Source: Mycobacterium sp. MFM001 (GTDB taxonomy: Bacteria > Actinomycetota > Actinomycetes > Mycobacteriales > Mycobacteriaceae). From it: 57,543 nt of DNA. Positions 17,464 to 30,606 of this stretch are shown piece by piece. A program made the translations under genes and the position numbers. The stretch's first letter is position 1. Each line of letters opens with the position of its first letter. The stretch is taken from assembly GCF_003402475.1 (NCBI RefSeq), contig NZ_BFAB01000002.1, positions 374,594 through 432,136 on the forward strand. Reading direction: 5' to 3'. The notes under the pieces are model-generated. The model had not been told where the DNA came from, searched no databases, and saw nothing but the letters and a program-made list of their open reading frames with translations.

Positions 17464-18210
17464 TTACCGTGCCGGGTTGATGGCCGCGTAGAGCCGGCCG
17501 TAGCTATCGGCATGCGCGGCCAGCCGACACGGCATGGCCCGCTCCACGACGATCTCGTTGGCGTGCGGCTGGGTCTGCAACTGTGTGATCGTCTCGGCGA
17601 CAAAGGCTTCCAGTGGCATCGTGTCGGGGCCGTACCCTTGTGTTCCGTGTATTTCGGTCTGCACTCGCGGCGGCGCGATCTCGATTACTTGTACGGTGGT
17701 GTCGCGCAACTGGAACCGCAGCGACTCCGTGTAGGAATGCAGCGCCGCTTTGGTTGCGCAGTAGGTGGGAGTGATCGCCTTGGGCACGAACGCCAGAGCG
17801 GACGTGACGTTGATGATCGCCGCGCGTGGTTGGGCGAGCATGGTCGGCAGCAACGCTGCCGTCAGGCGGATCGGCCCTAGCAGATTGGTCGTCACCACCG
17901 CTTCCGCCGCGGCAACCTCACCAGCGGTGAGGTCCTCCACGCGCATGATGGCGGCGTTGTTGATCACGACGTTCAAACCCGGGTACCGGGCATAGAGTTC
18001 GGTGGCGAATCGCCGGATGTCGCCTGGATCGGCCTGATCAATTTGCAGGTGACCCATGCCAGGATTGGCGTCGACGACGGCTTGCAGCGGCGCGCGACGT
18101 CGCCCCGCGATGACGACCTGGTTCCCTAACCGGTGCAGCGCCTCGGCAAGGCCGCGGCCGATCCCGGTGCCGCCGCCGGTCACCAGGATGGTGTTGTCGG
18201 TCCACTGCAT
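17464..18210 (-). CDS. Short-chain dehydrogenase/reductase (DltE-like)
   Basis: A 248-residue Rossmann enzyme: nucleotide motif TGGGTGIGRG near residue 11, NNAAIM, the catalytic Ser in NVTSAL and YCATK as the Y-x-x-x-K pair. I chose ATG 18210 (MQWTDN) because the longer in-frame form adds a 32-residue leader with no family similarity. It is the first gene of the SDR-LLM-hydrolase set and is divergent from the Lrp-type regulator at 18318, which probably controls it. Confidence 0.87.
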   Translation of the reverse strand: MQWTDNTILVTGGGTGIGRGLAEALHRLGNQVVIAGRRRAPLQAVVDANPGMGHLQIDQADPGDIRRFATELYARYPGLNVVINNAAIMRVEDLTAGEVAAAEAVVTTNLLGPIRLTAALLPTMLAQPRAAIINVTSALAFVPKAITPTYCATKAALHSYTESLRFQLRDTTVQVIEIAPPRVQTEIHGTQGYGPDTMPLEAFVAETITQLQTQPHANEIVVERAMPCRLAAHADSYGRLYAAINPAR

Positions 18211-18317
18211 GGCATTGCCTTTCGCTCGATCCCCGTGGTCCAGCGTCGCAACCATCGTCCCGAGGTGCCCACACGTGCTGGCAAAATCGCTATATACCGC
18301 CATCATCCCGGGGTGAA

Positions 18318-19331
18318 ATGCATACTTTCCTCATGGCAGACCGTCTAGACGCGCAAATCCTCCACGCGTTGGAGCTATCGCCGCGAGTGTCGTTTCGCCG
18401 TCTCGCCACCGTCGTCGGCGCATCCGAGCAAACCGTCGCCCGCCGCTACCAGCGGTTGCGTCGCGAGGGTGTGCTGCGCGTCGTCGGTCTGGTCAACCCC
18501 CGGGTTCACGGCGAGGCGCAGTGGGTGGCACGCATCCGCGCCAAGCCCGACCGCATCTCGCAACTGGGCGACGCGCTGGCGCGGCGATCCGATGTCACCC
18601 ACGCCAATATCCTGTCGGGGTGGACCGAATTGGTCTGTGTCATCCGCGCGCCGGTGCGCGAGAGTCGGGAAAGCCCGCTGCTGCAACAACTCCCACGAAC
18701 CACATCGGTACTCGACATCAGCGTCGAGTTGGTGCTGCACGCGTTCGGCGAGCCGACGACCGCGCAGTGGGCCGGTTACGGCCACAAACTCAGCGCCGAG
18801 CAAACCACCCAAATCCTCGACGACGCAGCCAGTCAGGCCGCGACCGGTCCCCTCATCACGCCCACCGCGCAAGACCAGCCGCTGCTGGACGCGCTCGCCG
18901 AGGATGGCCGCGCCACCCAGGCGCACCTGGCCGACCGCACCGGATGGTCGGCGGCCCGGGTAGCTCGGCGGATGGCAGCCCTGGAGGCCTCGGGCGCCTT
19001 GGTCTACGACGTCGACGTGCTCGGTGAGCGGCTCGGGTTTCAGCTCAACGCGATGTTGTGGCTCACCGTCGCGCCCAGACACCTCAGCCGGGTAGGCGAA
19101 CAGGTCGCCGCCCACGACGAGGTCGCGTTCGTCGCCGCGCTCAGCGGACACCACAATCTCATGGCCGTGCTCATCTGCCGCGACGCCGACGACCTGTACC
19201 GCTACCTCACCGAAAACCTTGCCGCTATCGACGAAGTCCACGGCTATGACATCAGTGTCCGGGCACAGCGGCTCAAGCAATCGGGATCGCTGGTCGCCAG
19301 CGGCCGTCTGGTCGCCCCCCGCCGCGCGTGA
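18318..19331 (+). CDS. Lrp/AsnC-family regulator with two HTH domains
   Basis: A 337-residue protein built as two AsnC-like halves. The first HTH (about 8-55) contains LSPRVSFRRLATVVGASEQTVARR. A second HTH follows near 200-245 (LAEDGRATQAHLADRTGWSAARVARRM), then a RAM-like ligand region at the C-terminus. Typical Lrp proteins have about 150 residues with one HTH, so this is the double form found in Actinobacteria. ATG 18318 has GGGG five bases upstream; ATG 18333 is an alternative. Divergence from the SDR operon across 107 bases suggests local control, possibly by an amino acid or related effector. Confidence 0.85.
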   Translation: MHTFLMADRLDAQILHALELSPRVSFRRLATVVGASEQTVARRYQRLRREGVLRVVGLVNPRVHGEAQWVARIRAKPDRISQLGDALARRSDVTHANILSGWTELVCVIRAPVRESRESPLLQQLPRTTSVLDISVELVLHAFGEPTTAQWAGYGHKLSAEQTTQILDDAASQAATGPLITPTAQDQPLLDALAEDGRATQAHLADRTGWSAARVARRMAALEASGALVYDVDVLGERLGFQLNAMLWLTVAPRHLSRVGEQVAAHDEVAFVAALSGHHNLMAVLICRDADDLYRYLTENLAAIDEVHGYDISVRAQRLKQSGSLVASGRLVAPRRA

Positions 19332-19412
19332 GCGGCCCACCCACGCCGAAACGTCCGCTCACGGCGGAAAATCCGCGAAAATCCGGCCGCCAGTACACCT
19401 TCGGCGACGGGG

Positions 19413-20333
19413 TCACGCAATGGACAGGGCAATCCCGTCCAGGATGTCGTGTTCGCTGACCACCAACTCTTCGATGCCGGCGCGCTCGCGTAGCGCGAAC
19501 GCCAACTCCTCCACGACGATTGCCCCGGCCCCGATCACGTCGGCGCGGCCTTCGTGCATCGGCCCCAACGCGGCTCGCTGTGCGCGGGTCATCGCGATCA
19601 ACCCATCGCAGACCTGCAGCAGCCCGTCGATGCCGACACGCGAAAGATGAATGGCCGCAGAGTCATACGTCGTCATGTCGTGGGCCAGCGCGGCGAGCGT
19701 TGTCATGGTCCCGGCCACCCCGACCCAGGTGCGGGCCTGCTGCACGGGAACCGCGCGCAGCGCCTCGCCGAGCCGCTCACGGACCAGCTCCCGGGCGGCG
19801 GCCACCTCGCCGGCGGTCGGCGGGTCGGTGTGCAGGCAGCGTTCGGTCACCCGCACGCAGCCGATGTCCGCGGAAAAGCTCGCCGTCACCCGATCGGTGC
19901 CCAGCACGATCTCGGTGGAGCCGCCGCCGAGATCGACTACCACGAAAGGCGCTCCGGCCGAATCTAATTCGTTCACGGCGCCGCGGAAAGACAGTTCGGC
20001 CTCCTCGGCGCCGGTGATCACTTCGGCGCTCACGCCCAGCACGTCGGTCGTCATCGCGAAGAAGACGTCGCGGTTGGCGGCGTCGCGAGCGGCCGACGTG
20101 GCGACCATCCGCACTCGCTCGGCGCCGTGGTTGGCGCACAGGGCGGCGTAGTCCACCAGCGCAGCGCGGGTACGGTCCAGCGCGTCGGGCGCAAACCTAC
20201 CGGTTGCGTCGACCCCCTGGCCGAGCCGCACGATGCGCATCTCGCGATGCACATCACGCAGGTGCCCGTCGACCCGCTCGGCGATCAGCAACCGAATCGA
20301 GTTGGTACCACAGTCGATTGCCCCAACCCTCAT
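19413..20333 (-). CDS. ppx2: Ppx/GppA-family exopolyphosphatase (Ppx2-like)
   Basis: A 306-residue ASKHA-fold phosphatase. Signatures are GAIDCGTNSIRLLIAE at the N-terminus, TSAARDAANRDVF, and the phosphate loop VVDLGGGSTEIVLG. Members cleave phosphate from polyphosphate and/or hydrolyse pppGpp; M. tuberculosis has two short Ppx proteins and this one lies at the Rv1026 position. ATG 20333 overlaps the DUF501 stop (ATGA), which favours it over GTG 20339. It is the last gene of the eno, ftsB-like, DUF501, ppx2 operon and converges on the Lrp gene. Confidence 0.92.
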   Translation of the reverse strand: MRVGAIDCGTNSIRLLIAERVDGHLRDVHREMRIVRLGQGVDATGRFAPDALDRTRAALVDYAALCANHGAERVRMVATSAARDAANRDVFFAMTTDVLGVSAEVITGAEEAELSFRGAVNELDSAGAPFVVVDLGGGSTEIVLGTDRVTASFSADIGCVRVTERCLHTDPPTAGEVAAARELVRERLGEALRAVPVQQARTWVGVAGTMTTLAALAHDMTTYDSAAIHLSRVGIDGLLQVCDGLIAMTRAQRAALGPMHEGRADVIGAGAIVVEELAFALRERAGIEELVVSEHDILDGIALSIA

Positions 20334-20821
20334 GTCCACTGCTCCGCCACCAGGATTCCCGCCATCGCCGGCTCAGCGGCCAGCACCGCCAGCGCCTCGT
20401 CACCGAGCGGATTCACACCGGGGCCCTTGGCCAGCGAATGCGCGATCAGCACGTGCAGACACTTGACCCGGTCGGGCATGCCGCCCGCGGAAAACGTTGT
20501 GCCCAACGGCTCGATCGCATCACGCTCGGCCAGGTACGACTCGTGGGCGCGCCGGTACGCCGCCGCAAGATCGGCGTCGTGCCGCAGCCGCTCGGTCATT
20601 TCGCGCATCATCCCCGATGTCTCCAGCCGGCTCGCGGCGGCGGTCAGCGCCGGATGCGTCAGGTAGTAGAGGGTCGGAAACGGTGTTCCGTCAGGCAGTT
20701 TCGGCGCTGTCTTCACCACACCGGGTTCACCGTTGGGGCAGCGGTAGGCAATCTCGAGTACGCCGCGCGGTTCGCGGCCAAGCTGGCGCGCCACCGCGTC
20801 GAGGTCGACACGGTCAACCAC
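20330..20821 (-). CDS. DUF501 family protein
   Basis: A 163-residue conserved actinobacterial protein of unknown function. It begins with a GTG start (MVDRVDLDAVARQLGREPRG) and contains the family's TPFPTLYYLTHP and MPDRVKCLHVLIAH regions. It overlaps the upstream FtsB-like gene by eight bases and the downstream ppx2 by four, so it is translated as part of the enolase operon. Its constant place beside ftsB-like and ppx genes is known from other Actinobacteria, but no role is established. Confidence 0.92.
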   Translation of the reverse strand: MVDRVDLDAVARQLGREPRGVLEIAYRCPNGEPGVVKTAPKLPDGTPFPTLYYLTHPALTAAASRLETSGMMREMTERLRHDADLAAAYRRAHESYLAERDAIEPLGTTFSAGGMPDRVKCLHVLIAHSLAKGPGVNPLGDEALAVLAAEPAMAGILVAEQWT

Positions 20822-21446
20822 CGGGCTGCGGCGGGCTCGGCGGCGCGGGTGGCGCCTGCGACGGCGGACCGTGCGGAGTGTCGGCGATGGTGTGCCACAA
20901 CGCCGTATACCACGGGTCCCCCGACGCGGTCGTCGGGACTTCCGGGCCCGGCTGCGTGGGGACGGCCGCCGACGGCGGCAGCTGCACCTGATACGGAACC
21001 TCGCCGGGCATCACGAAACCGAGTCGCTCGCGGGCCTGGGCGGCGATGTAGGCCGGGTCGGCCAGCTTGGCCTTCTGCTGCTCGAGGTCGGCGATCTGGC
21101 GTCGCAGCGCGGCTTCGGACGCCGCGAGCTGTTTCATCTCGGTGCGCTGCGCGAAATAGGTGCGTACCGGGCCGGCGATCGTCAGCGTCAGCACGCAGAC
21201 CACGGCCGCCAGGATCGCCGCCCGCCGCGCGGTCAGACCCAGCCGCTGCTCGGATCGCTCCTCGGCCCTTTCCTGGGCCGCAGCGACGATCGGTCGTTCG
21301 ACGGCCTCCGGCTGCGCGCGTGGCCCGTTCGGCCCGCGGCGGCCGGCTGGCGACTTGCGCGGACGGCCCTGGCCCGAATCACCGGCCTTGCCCGGTCGCG
21401 GCGCCGGTGCGCGCCGCTTCGGGTCGGGCCGTTTGGCTTCGGGCAT
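20814..21446 (-). CDS. FtsB/DivIC-family septum formation protein
   Basis: A 210-residue bitopic membrane protein. The cytoplasmic N-terminus of about 70 residues is very rich in Pro, Arg and Ala. A single TM helix (about 75-95, AAILAAVVCVLTLTIAG) is followed by a coiled coil (MKQLAASEAALRRQIADLEQQKAKL), the ARERLGFVMPGEVPY motif and a Pro-rich tail. FtsB/DivIC proteins join FtsL and FtsQ in the divisome. Ten bases separate it from enolase upstream. It corresponds to Rv1024 by context. Confidence 0.92.
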   Translation of the reverse strand: MPEAKRPDPKRRAPAPRPGKAGDSGQGRPRKSPAGRRGPNGPRAQPEAVERPIVAAAQERAEERSEQRLGLTARRAAILAAVVCVLTLTIAGPVRTYFAQRTEMKQLAASEAALRRQIADLEQQKAKLADPAYIAAQARERLGFVMPGEVPYQVQLPPSAAVPTQPGPEVPTTASGDPWYTALWHTIADTPHGPPSQAPPAPPSPPQPGG

Positions 21447-21455
21447 GACGGCCGG

Positions 21456-22763
<1,308 letters not shown>

Positions 22764-22784
22764 CTAGCTGCGGATCGGGTCCAA

Positions 22785-22903
22785 GCCTAAAGGCGATCGC
22801 AAGCGCGGCGGAGCCGGGCGCTGGGGGACGCCGACCATCAGCCTAGAGGCGATCGCTAGCGCGGCGGAGCCGGGCGCAGCGGGTCGCCGACCATGAACCT
22901 AGA
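22785..22903. repeat. Tandem 56-base minisatellite between lpqU and eno
   Basis: Two copies of a 56-base unit lie at 22785-22840 and 22841-22896, with the start of a third (CCTAGA) at 22898-22903 that includes the lpqU stop codon. The core GGCGATCGC(A/T)AGCGCGGCGGAGCC is shared. About seven positions differ between the units. This resembles mycobacterial interspersed repeat/VNTR elements; copy number could vary between strains. Confidence 0.8.
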
Positions 22904-23630
22904 GCGGGCTGCCCGCCGCATAGGCGGTGGCCCAATCCCGCACCGCACGCGCGTACTGGTCGGAGTTGTTGTAGGCCCGTAGCGCGGTGATCCACCCTCG
23001 CGGTGTGGCGAGATCCTTTCCGCGCCAACATAAATAGCCCGCTGCCGACAGCGCGGCGTCGTCGATGTTGTCGACGCTGACTATTCCGTCGTTGTTGGCG
23101 TCCACCCCGTAGAGGCGCCACGTCTCCGGAATGAACTGCATGGGGCCCATGGCCCGTATCGTGCCGTCGTCGTCGGCGAGGCCGCCGGCCTCACTGTCGA
23201 CGATGTGGAGCGTGCCGCCGCTGCCGTCGAGGCGCACGCCCCGGATCGGCGGACGCACATCGCCGTTGGGCGCAATCGTCGCGTGGCGATAGGTGCCGTG
23301 ATGGCTCTCGATCTCGCCGATGCCGGCCAGCGTCGTCCACGACATGTGGCAGTTGGGGTTCTCGACTTCGGCAACCCGAGCGGCGTAGGCGTAGGCCTCC
23401 AGCGCGATGACCGGGATTTCCAGCCTCGCCGCACGCTCGACCGCCCACTCGTAGAGCTGGTCGGCCGGCCGGCCTTTGGCGTGGGTATCCACGGCCGGCA
23501 CGGGATCCCCTGCCGGTGGCGGCACGCCCTTGGGAATCGGTGTGCCCAGTTGCCACGTGCAACTCGATGCCAGCAGCAGGGCCGTCGCCCCCACGACGGC
23601 GACCGCGCGTAGCCAACGCACCGGCGACAC
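22899..23630 (-). CDS. lpqU: Lipoprotein LpqU, lytic transglycosylase-like
   Basis: A 243-residue exported lipoprotein. GTG 23630 (VSPVRWLRAVAVVGATALLLASSC) gives a clean signal peptide with the lipobox LASSC; AGGGAG lies just upstream. The in-frame start at 23708 would place 26 charged residues ahead. The mature part has the SLT-type fold features GIGEIESHHGTY with the likely catalytic Glu, MGPMQFIPETW and ALRAYNNSDQYARAV. Such enzymes cleave peptidoglycan in the cell envelope. Its stop codon lies in the tandem repeat that separates it from enolase. Confidence 0.9.
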   Translation of the reverse strand: MSPVRWLRAVAVVGATALLLASSCTWQLGTPIPKGVPPPAGDPVPAVDTHAKGRPADQLYEWAVERAARLEIPVIALEAYAYAARVAEVENPNCHMSWTTLAGIGEIESHHGTYRHATIAPNGDVRPPIRGVRLDGSGGTLHIVDSEAGGLADDDGTIRAMGPMQFIPETWRLYGVDANNDGIVSVDNIDDAALSAAGYLCWRGKDLATPRGWITALRAYNNSDQYARAVRDWATAYAAGSPL

Positions 23631-23857
23631 GGAACTCCCTTGATACTCCCCTGGACCACGTTTCCTTCGACCATGGTCCCACGGGAAACGATCGGGCCTC
23701 CCCGTCACGGCTGCCGACAGCGCGCTGTGTCCTGGATTTCGAGGCCGAATAGGGACCGGTTGAGGCTGATGGGACAGATACTTCGGCCACCATTGTGTCC
23801 GTCGCCACGGCGCTCACCTCAGTTGTCGATCTCGTGGACTGCGGCAGCCTCCGATCG

Positions 23858-24256
23858 TCAAAGTCCGAACTTGACCCGAGCCTCCTGCGTGACCGGAGTG
23901 AACAGGTTGACGAGATTCCCATCTGGGTCGCGGAACAACAGCGCGCGGTTCCCCCACGGCATGGTTGTCGGTTCTGTCACCACTTCGCCCACCCGCCCGC
24001 GAAGTCGCTCGTACTCGGCATCCACGTCGTCGACGATGAACTCCACAATCGCGCTGCGGTTGGCTGCAGGCTCGGCGGATCCTTCTCCGAACAGTGGGAC
24101 GGTCTTGTCGCTACCGATAGCCAGCGTGCCAATCGGCGTCGGAATCTCGGCGAACAGTTCGTTTCCCCATACCGCGGAGGTTTCGGTGACCAACTCGTAG
24201 AAATCGACGAGCCGATTGACGTCGGCCGTGATGATTCGGGTCGAAATGAACTTCAT
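23858..24256 (-). CDS. VOC-superfamily (glyoxalase/bleomycin-resistance-like) protein
   Basis: A 132-residue metal-site beta-alpha-beta fold protein. It starts MKFISTRIITADVNRLVDFYE, with AIVEFIVDDVDAEYERLR in the second half and the closing NRALLFRDPDGNLVNLFTP, all usual VOC elements. Possible metal ligands are fewer than in glyoxalase I, so the activity is not predictable. TAAGGAGAGC precedes the ATG. With the next gene it forms an insertion between lpqU and mazG that I do not recall in M. tuberculosis. Confidence 0.85.
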   Translation of the reverse strand: MKFISTRIITADVNRLVDFYELVTETSAVWGNELFAEIPTPIGTLAIGSDKTVPLFGEGSAEPAANRSAIVEFIVDDVDAEYERLRGRVGEVVTEPTTMPWGNRALLFRDPDGNLVNLFTPVTQEARVKFGL

Positions 24257-24475
24257 GAAGCTCTCCTTACGGGTCGTGGTGGATGGGTCGTGGTGGCCGT
24301 TGGGTTCGTGATGTTATGCGGTGGCACCGACAATTCCGGCGGTGCTGCTAGCGGAGTCGAGGGTGTGATGGGTTTGGCGGCCAATCAGGCTGTGCCGCTT
24401 GGCAGATGATGACGCCCAGCCCCGCCGCGGATTGAGCGGCCGAGACTTGTCAGACCTGGGTGCGATGATGCGGTT

Positions 24476-25723
24476 ATGTCTTCGATCAGCGCTTCGGCTG
24501 CCGCAGAGGTGCGCCCTATTGATCGCCTTGAGGTGCTTTTTGAGGAGTTGGCGGAGTTGGCCGGTCAGCGCAACGCCATTGATGCCCGGGTGGTGCAGAT
24601 CGCTGCGGAGATGGAGCGCGACGAGCTGTGGGGGATGACCGGGGTGCGCTCACTGGCGGCGCTGGTGGCCTGGAAGCTGGGCTTGTCCTCGGGCAGCGCG
24701 CACACCATCGCCACGGTGGCGCGCCGGCTCGAGGAGTTTCCGCGCTGCGCTGCCGGGATGGCCGAGGGCCGGCTGTCGCTAGATCAGCTCGGGGTGATCG
24801 CCGCGCGGGCGGGGGAGGGCTCGGATGAGCATTACGCGCAGCTAGCGGCGGTGGCCACGGTCAGCCAACTGCGCACCGCGGTCAAACTCGAACCACGACC
24901 CGACCCCGATTCGCGGCCGGAGCCGCAGCCCTCGATCACCAAAACCTGCGATGAGCAGTTGACGTGTTGGCGGATCAAACTCGCCCACGACCAGGCGGCC
25001 AAGTTCGACGCGGCGCTGGCCTCGCATCGCGATGCGCTATTCGCCGAGTGGAAAGCCGACCGCGATGGCGGGCGGGTCTCCGAGACTGCGCCGCCGCCGC
25101 CCACCACCCTGGAGGCGTTCATGCGCCTGGTCGAATCCGGCTGGGACACCGAGGTCACCCGGCGCCCGCACGGCCAGCACACCACCGTGGTGGCCCACCT
25201 CGACGTCGAGCAGCAGGTGGCGGCGCTGCATCTGGGTCCGCTGCTCTGCGATGCCGACCGCCAATACCTGACCTGTGACGCCACTTGTGAGGTGTGGTTC
25301 GAACGCAACGGCCAGCCCATCGGGGCCGGGCGCACCACCCGGGTGATCAGCCGGCGGCTACGCCGTGCGCTCGAGCATCGCGACCACTGCTGCGTGGTGC
25401 CCGGCTGTGGGGCCACCCGCGGCCTGCACGCCCACCACATCCGGCATTGGGAAGACGGCGGGCCCACCGAGTTGTGCAACCTGGTGCTGGTCTGCCCCTA
25501 CCATCATCGGCTGCACCACCGCGGCGAGATCACCATCAGCGGCACCGCCAAGGATCTGATCGTCACCGACAGCGACGGCCAACGCCTCAGCTCAGCATCA
25601 CTCGCACGGCCCCCGACCCAGCCCCCACCGAATGTCCCACCATGGTCAGGGCCCCTCGGCGAACGCGCCGACTGGTGGTGGTACGACCCCTTCCAACCCC
25701 AACCCCCACCAACACCCAACTGA
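24476..25723 (+). CDS. 13E12-repeat family DUF222 / HNH endonuclease-domain protein
   Basis: A 415-residue protein. An N-terminal DUF222 region (about 20-270) has VRSLAALVAWKLGLSSG and RLSLDQLGVIAARAG. A C-terminal HNH domain (about 295-350) has zinc cysteines CCVVPGCG and CNLVLVCPYHH and catalytic His in LHAHHIRHWEDGG. A Pro-rich tail follows. This is the REP13E12-type family, present in several copies in mycobacterial genomes and, in M. tuberculosis, an integration target of prophage phiRv1. The copy is intact. A 14-base palindrome (AAACGAATTCGTTT, 25759-25772) lies after it. The gap 24257-24475 contains two adjacent copies of GGGTCGTGGTGG. Confidence 0.9.
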   Translation: MSSISASAAAEVRPIDRLEVLFEELAELAGQRNAIDARVVQIAAEMERDELWGMTGVRSLAALVAWKLGLSSGSAHTIATVARRLEEFPRCAAGMAEGRLSLDQLGVIAARAGEGSDEHYAQLAAVATVSQLRTAVKLEPRPDPDSRPEPQPSITKTCDEQLTCWRIKLAHDQAAKFDAALASHRDALFAEWKADRDGGRVSETAPPPPTTLEAFMRLVESGWDTEVTRRPHGQHTTVVAHLDVEQQVAALHLGPLLCDADRQYLTCDATCEVWFERNGQPIGAGRTTRVISRRLRRALEHRDHCCVVPGCGATRGLHAHHIRHWEDGGPTELCNLVLVCPYHHRLHHRGEITISGTAKDLIVTDSDGQRLSSASLARPPTQPPPNVPPWSGPLGERADWWWYDPFQPQPPPTPN

Positions 25724-25791
25724 GGTTTGGCTATCGAAGCCCAAACACGTTGAGGTGTAAACGAATTCGTTTGCCAGATTTTGACGATGCC

Positions 25792-26831
25792 CTAATCTGA
25801 ATCGTCGGATGAAGGTCCTTCGATGCTTTCGTCGTCGTCCGCGAAGCGTTCCATTGCGGCGTCGTGCGGTTCCGCAGCCTCGTCGTCGACGATCTCCTCG
25901 GGTACCGCCGGCGGCCAGTAAGCCCGCCACTCCTCCTCGGTGACCGTCCCGAGCGGAGCGGCGTCGAGCTCCTCGGGGACGTCATCGCCGCGACGCCCGG
26001 CGGCGATCGCCTTCTCCGTATAGCGAACGGTGTCCATGAACTCCAGAACCGCCGTGCGCAAAGCATTTTCGGCGTCGACGTCGGCGCCGATCGTGACCGA
26101 GGTGATGTCGGGCGGAATCAGGTCAGCGGGAACTCCGGCCCGGGCGGCTCGCTGAACAACCTTCTGAGCCAGCGCCAAAGCCGGCTGCGCCGTGGGCACG
26201 TTGTCCATCACCGAATTCCGCGGCTTCTCGGCAGCTTTGCGCTCCTCCCACTGCGCCAGCTGTTCGTCCAGCGAAATCTCTTCTCCGGCAAGAACTCCCG
26301 GGACGCGGTTGCCGAGCTTACGCACCAGCGTGTCGGCGACGTCGTCGATGGTGAAGGGATGCTGCGGCGCGTCCTCGGCGATGCGGGCGTGAAAGAGCAC
26401 CTGCAGCAACACATCGCCGAGTTCCTCGCGCAGCTCGTCGGCGTTACCGCCGCGCACCGCGTCGAACAGCTCGTAGGTCTCCTCGAGCAGAAACCGCCGC
26501 AGCGAGTCGTGCGTTTGCTCGCTTTCCCACGGCCCCGTCGTGCGCAGCTTGTCCATCATCGCGACGGCGTCGACAAGGCGCTCGCCGGGCTGGTGATCCG
26601 GTGCCGCAATGAGCCGCTCGCCAGCGGCCAGGCGGGCGGTGACCGCCGGATGCTCGGGGTCCGACGACAGCAGCACCGGAGCGTCGTCGCCGGTGTGGGC
26701 CGGCCGTGCCGCAGGCAGCGTCCACGGGACCGCGACAGGCATCTCCTCGGTGTATTGCACCTCGCCCATGAGCAGTTCGATGGCTTCGACCGGAATCAGC
26801 GAGGGGCGGCGAGGGTCGACCAGGACGACAG

Positions 26832-26835
<4 letters not shown>
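25792..26835 (-). CDS. mazG: Nucleoside triphosphate pyrophosphohydrolase MazG
   Basis: A 347-residue house-cleaning enzyme that hydrolyses (d)NTPs, including oxidised ones, to monophosphate and PPi. An N-terminal extension of about 95 residues precedes the MazG core. The core has the metal-binding EETYE (in [13 protein letters not shown]) and EELGDVLLQ motifs, [13 protein letters not shown] and [11 protein letters not shown] very acidic tail ends PSSDDSD. GTG 26835 overlaps the mfd stop (GTGA), showing coupled translation with mfd upstream. It matches Rv1021 by place and build. Confidence 0.95.
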
Positions 26836-30446
<3,611 letters not shown>

Positions 30447-30606
30447 TGTATGCGGCGACCGATTCACGTTGCGGCACTGGCCAACCCGGGTGATCGGCGC
30501 CACATCGGCTGGGGCGCCCATCGAACGTCGTCAATTTCGGCCTCGGCGCCGTCAAGGATTCGTAAGGATCGCGGCGCCCGGCGACGCTCCGGCGTTGATT
30601 GAAAGC

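Noticed and set aside
19363..19375. GCGGA-AAA-TCCGC hairpin between the Lrp and ppx2 genes as terminator
   Set aside because: A five-pair stem with a three-base loop is too weak to support.
25759..25772. AAACGAATTCGTTT as transcription terminator of the convergent HNH and mazG genes
   Set aside because: The symmetry is A-T-rich with no loop and would form a weak hairpin; kept only as a possible site.
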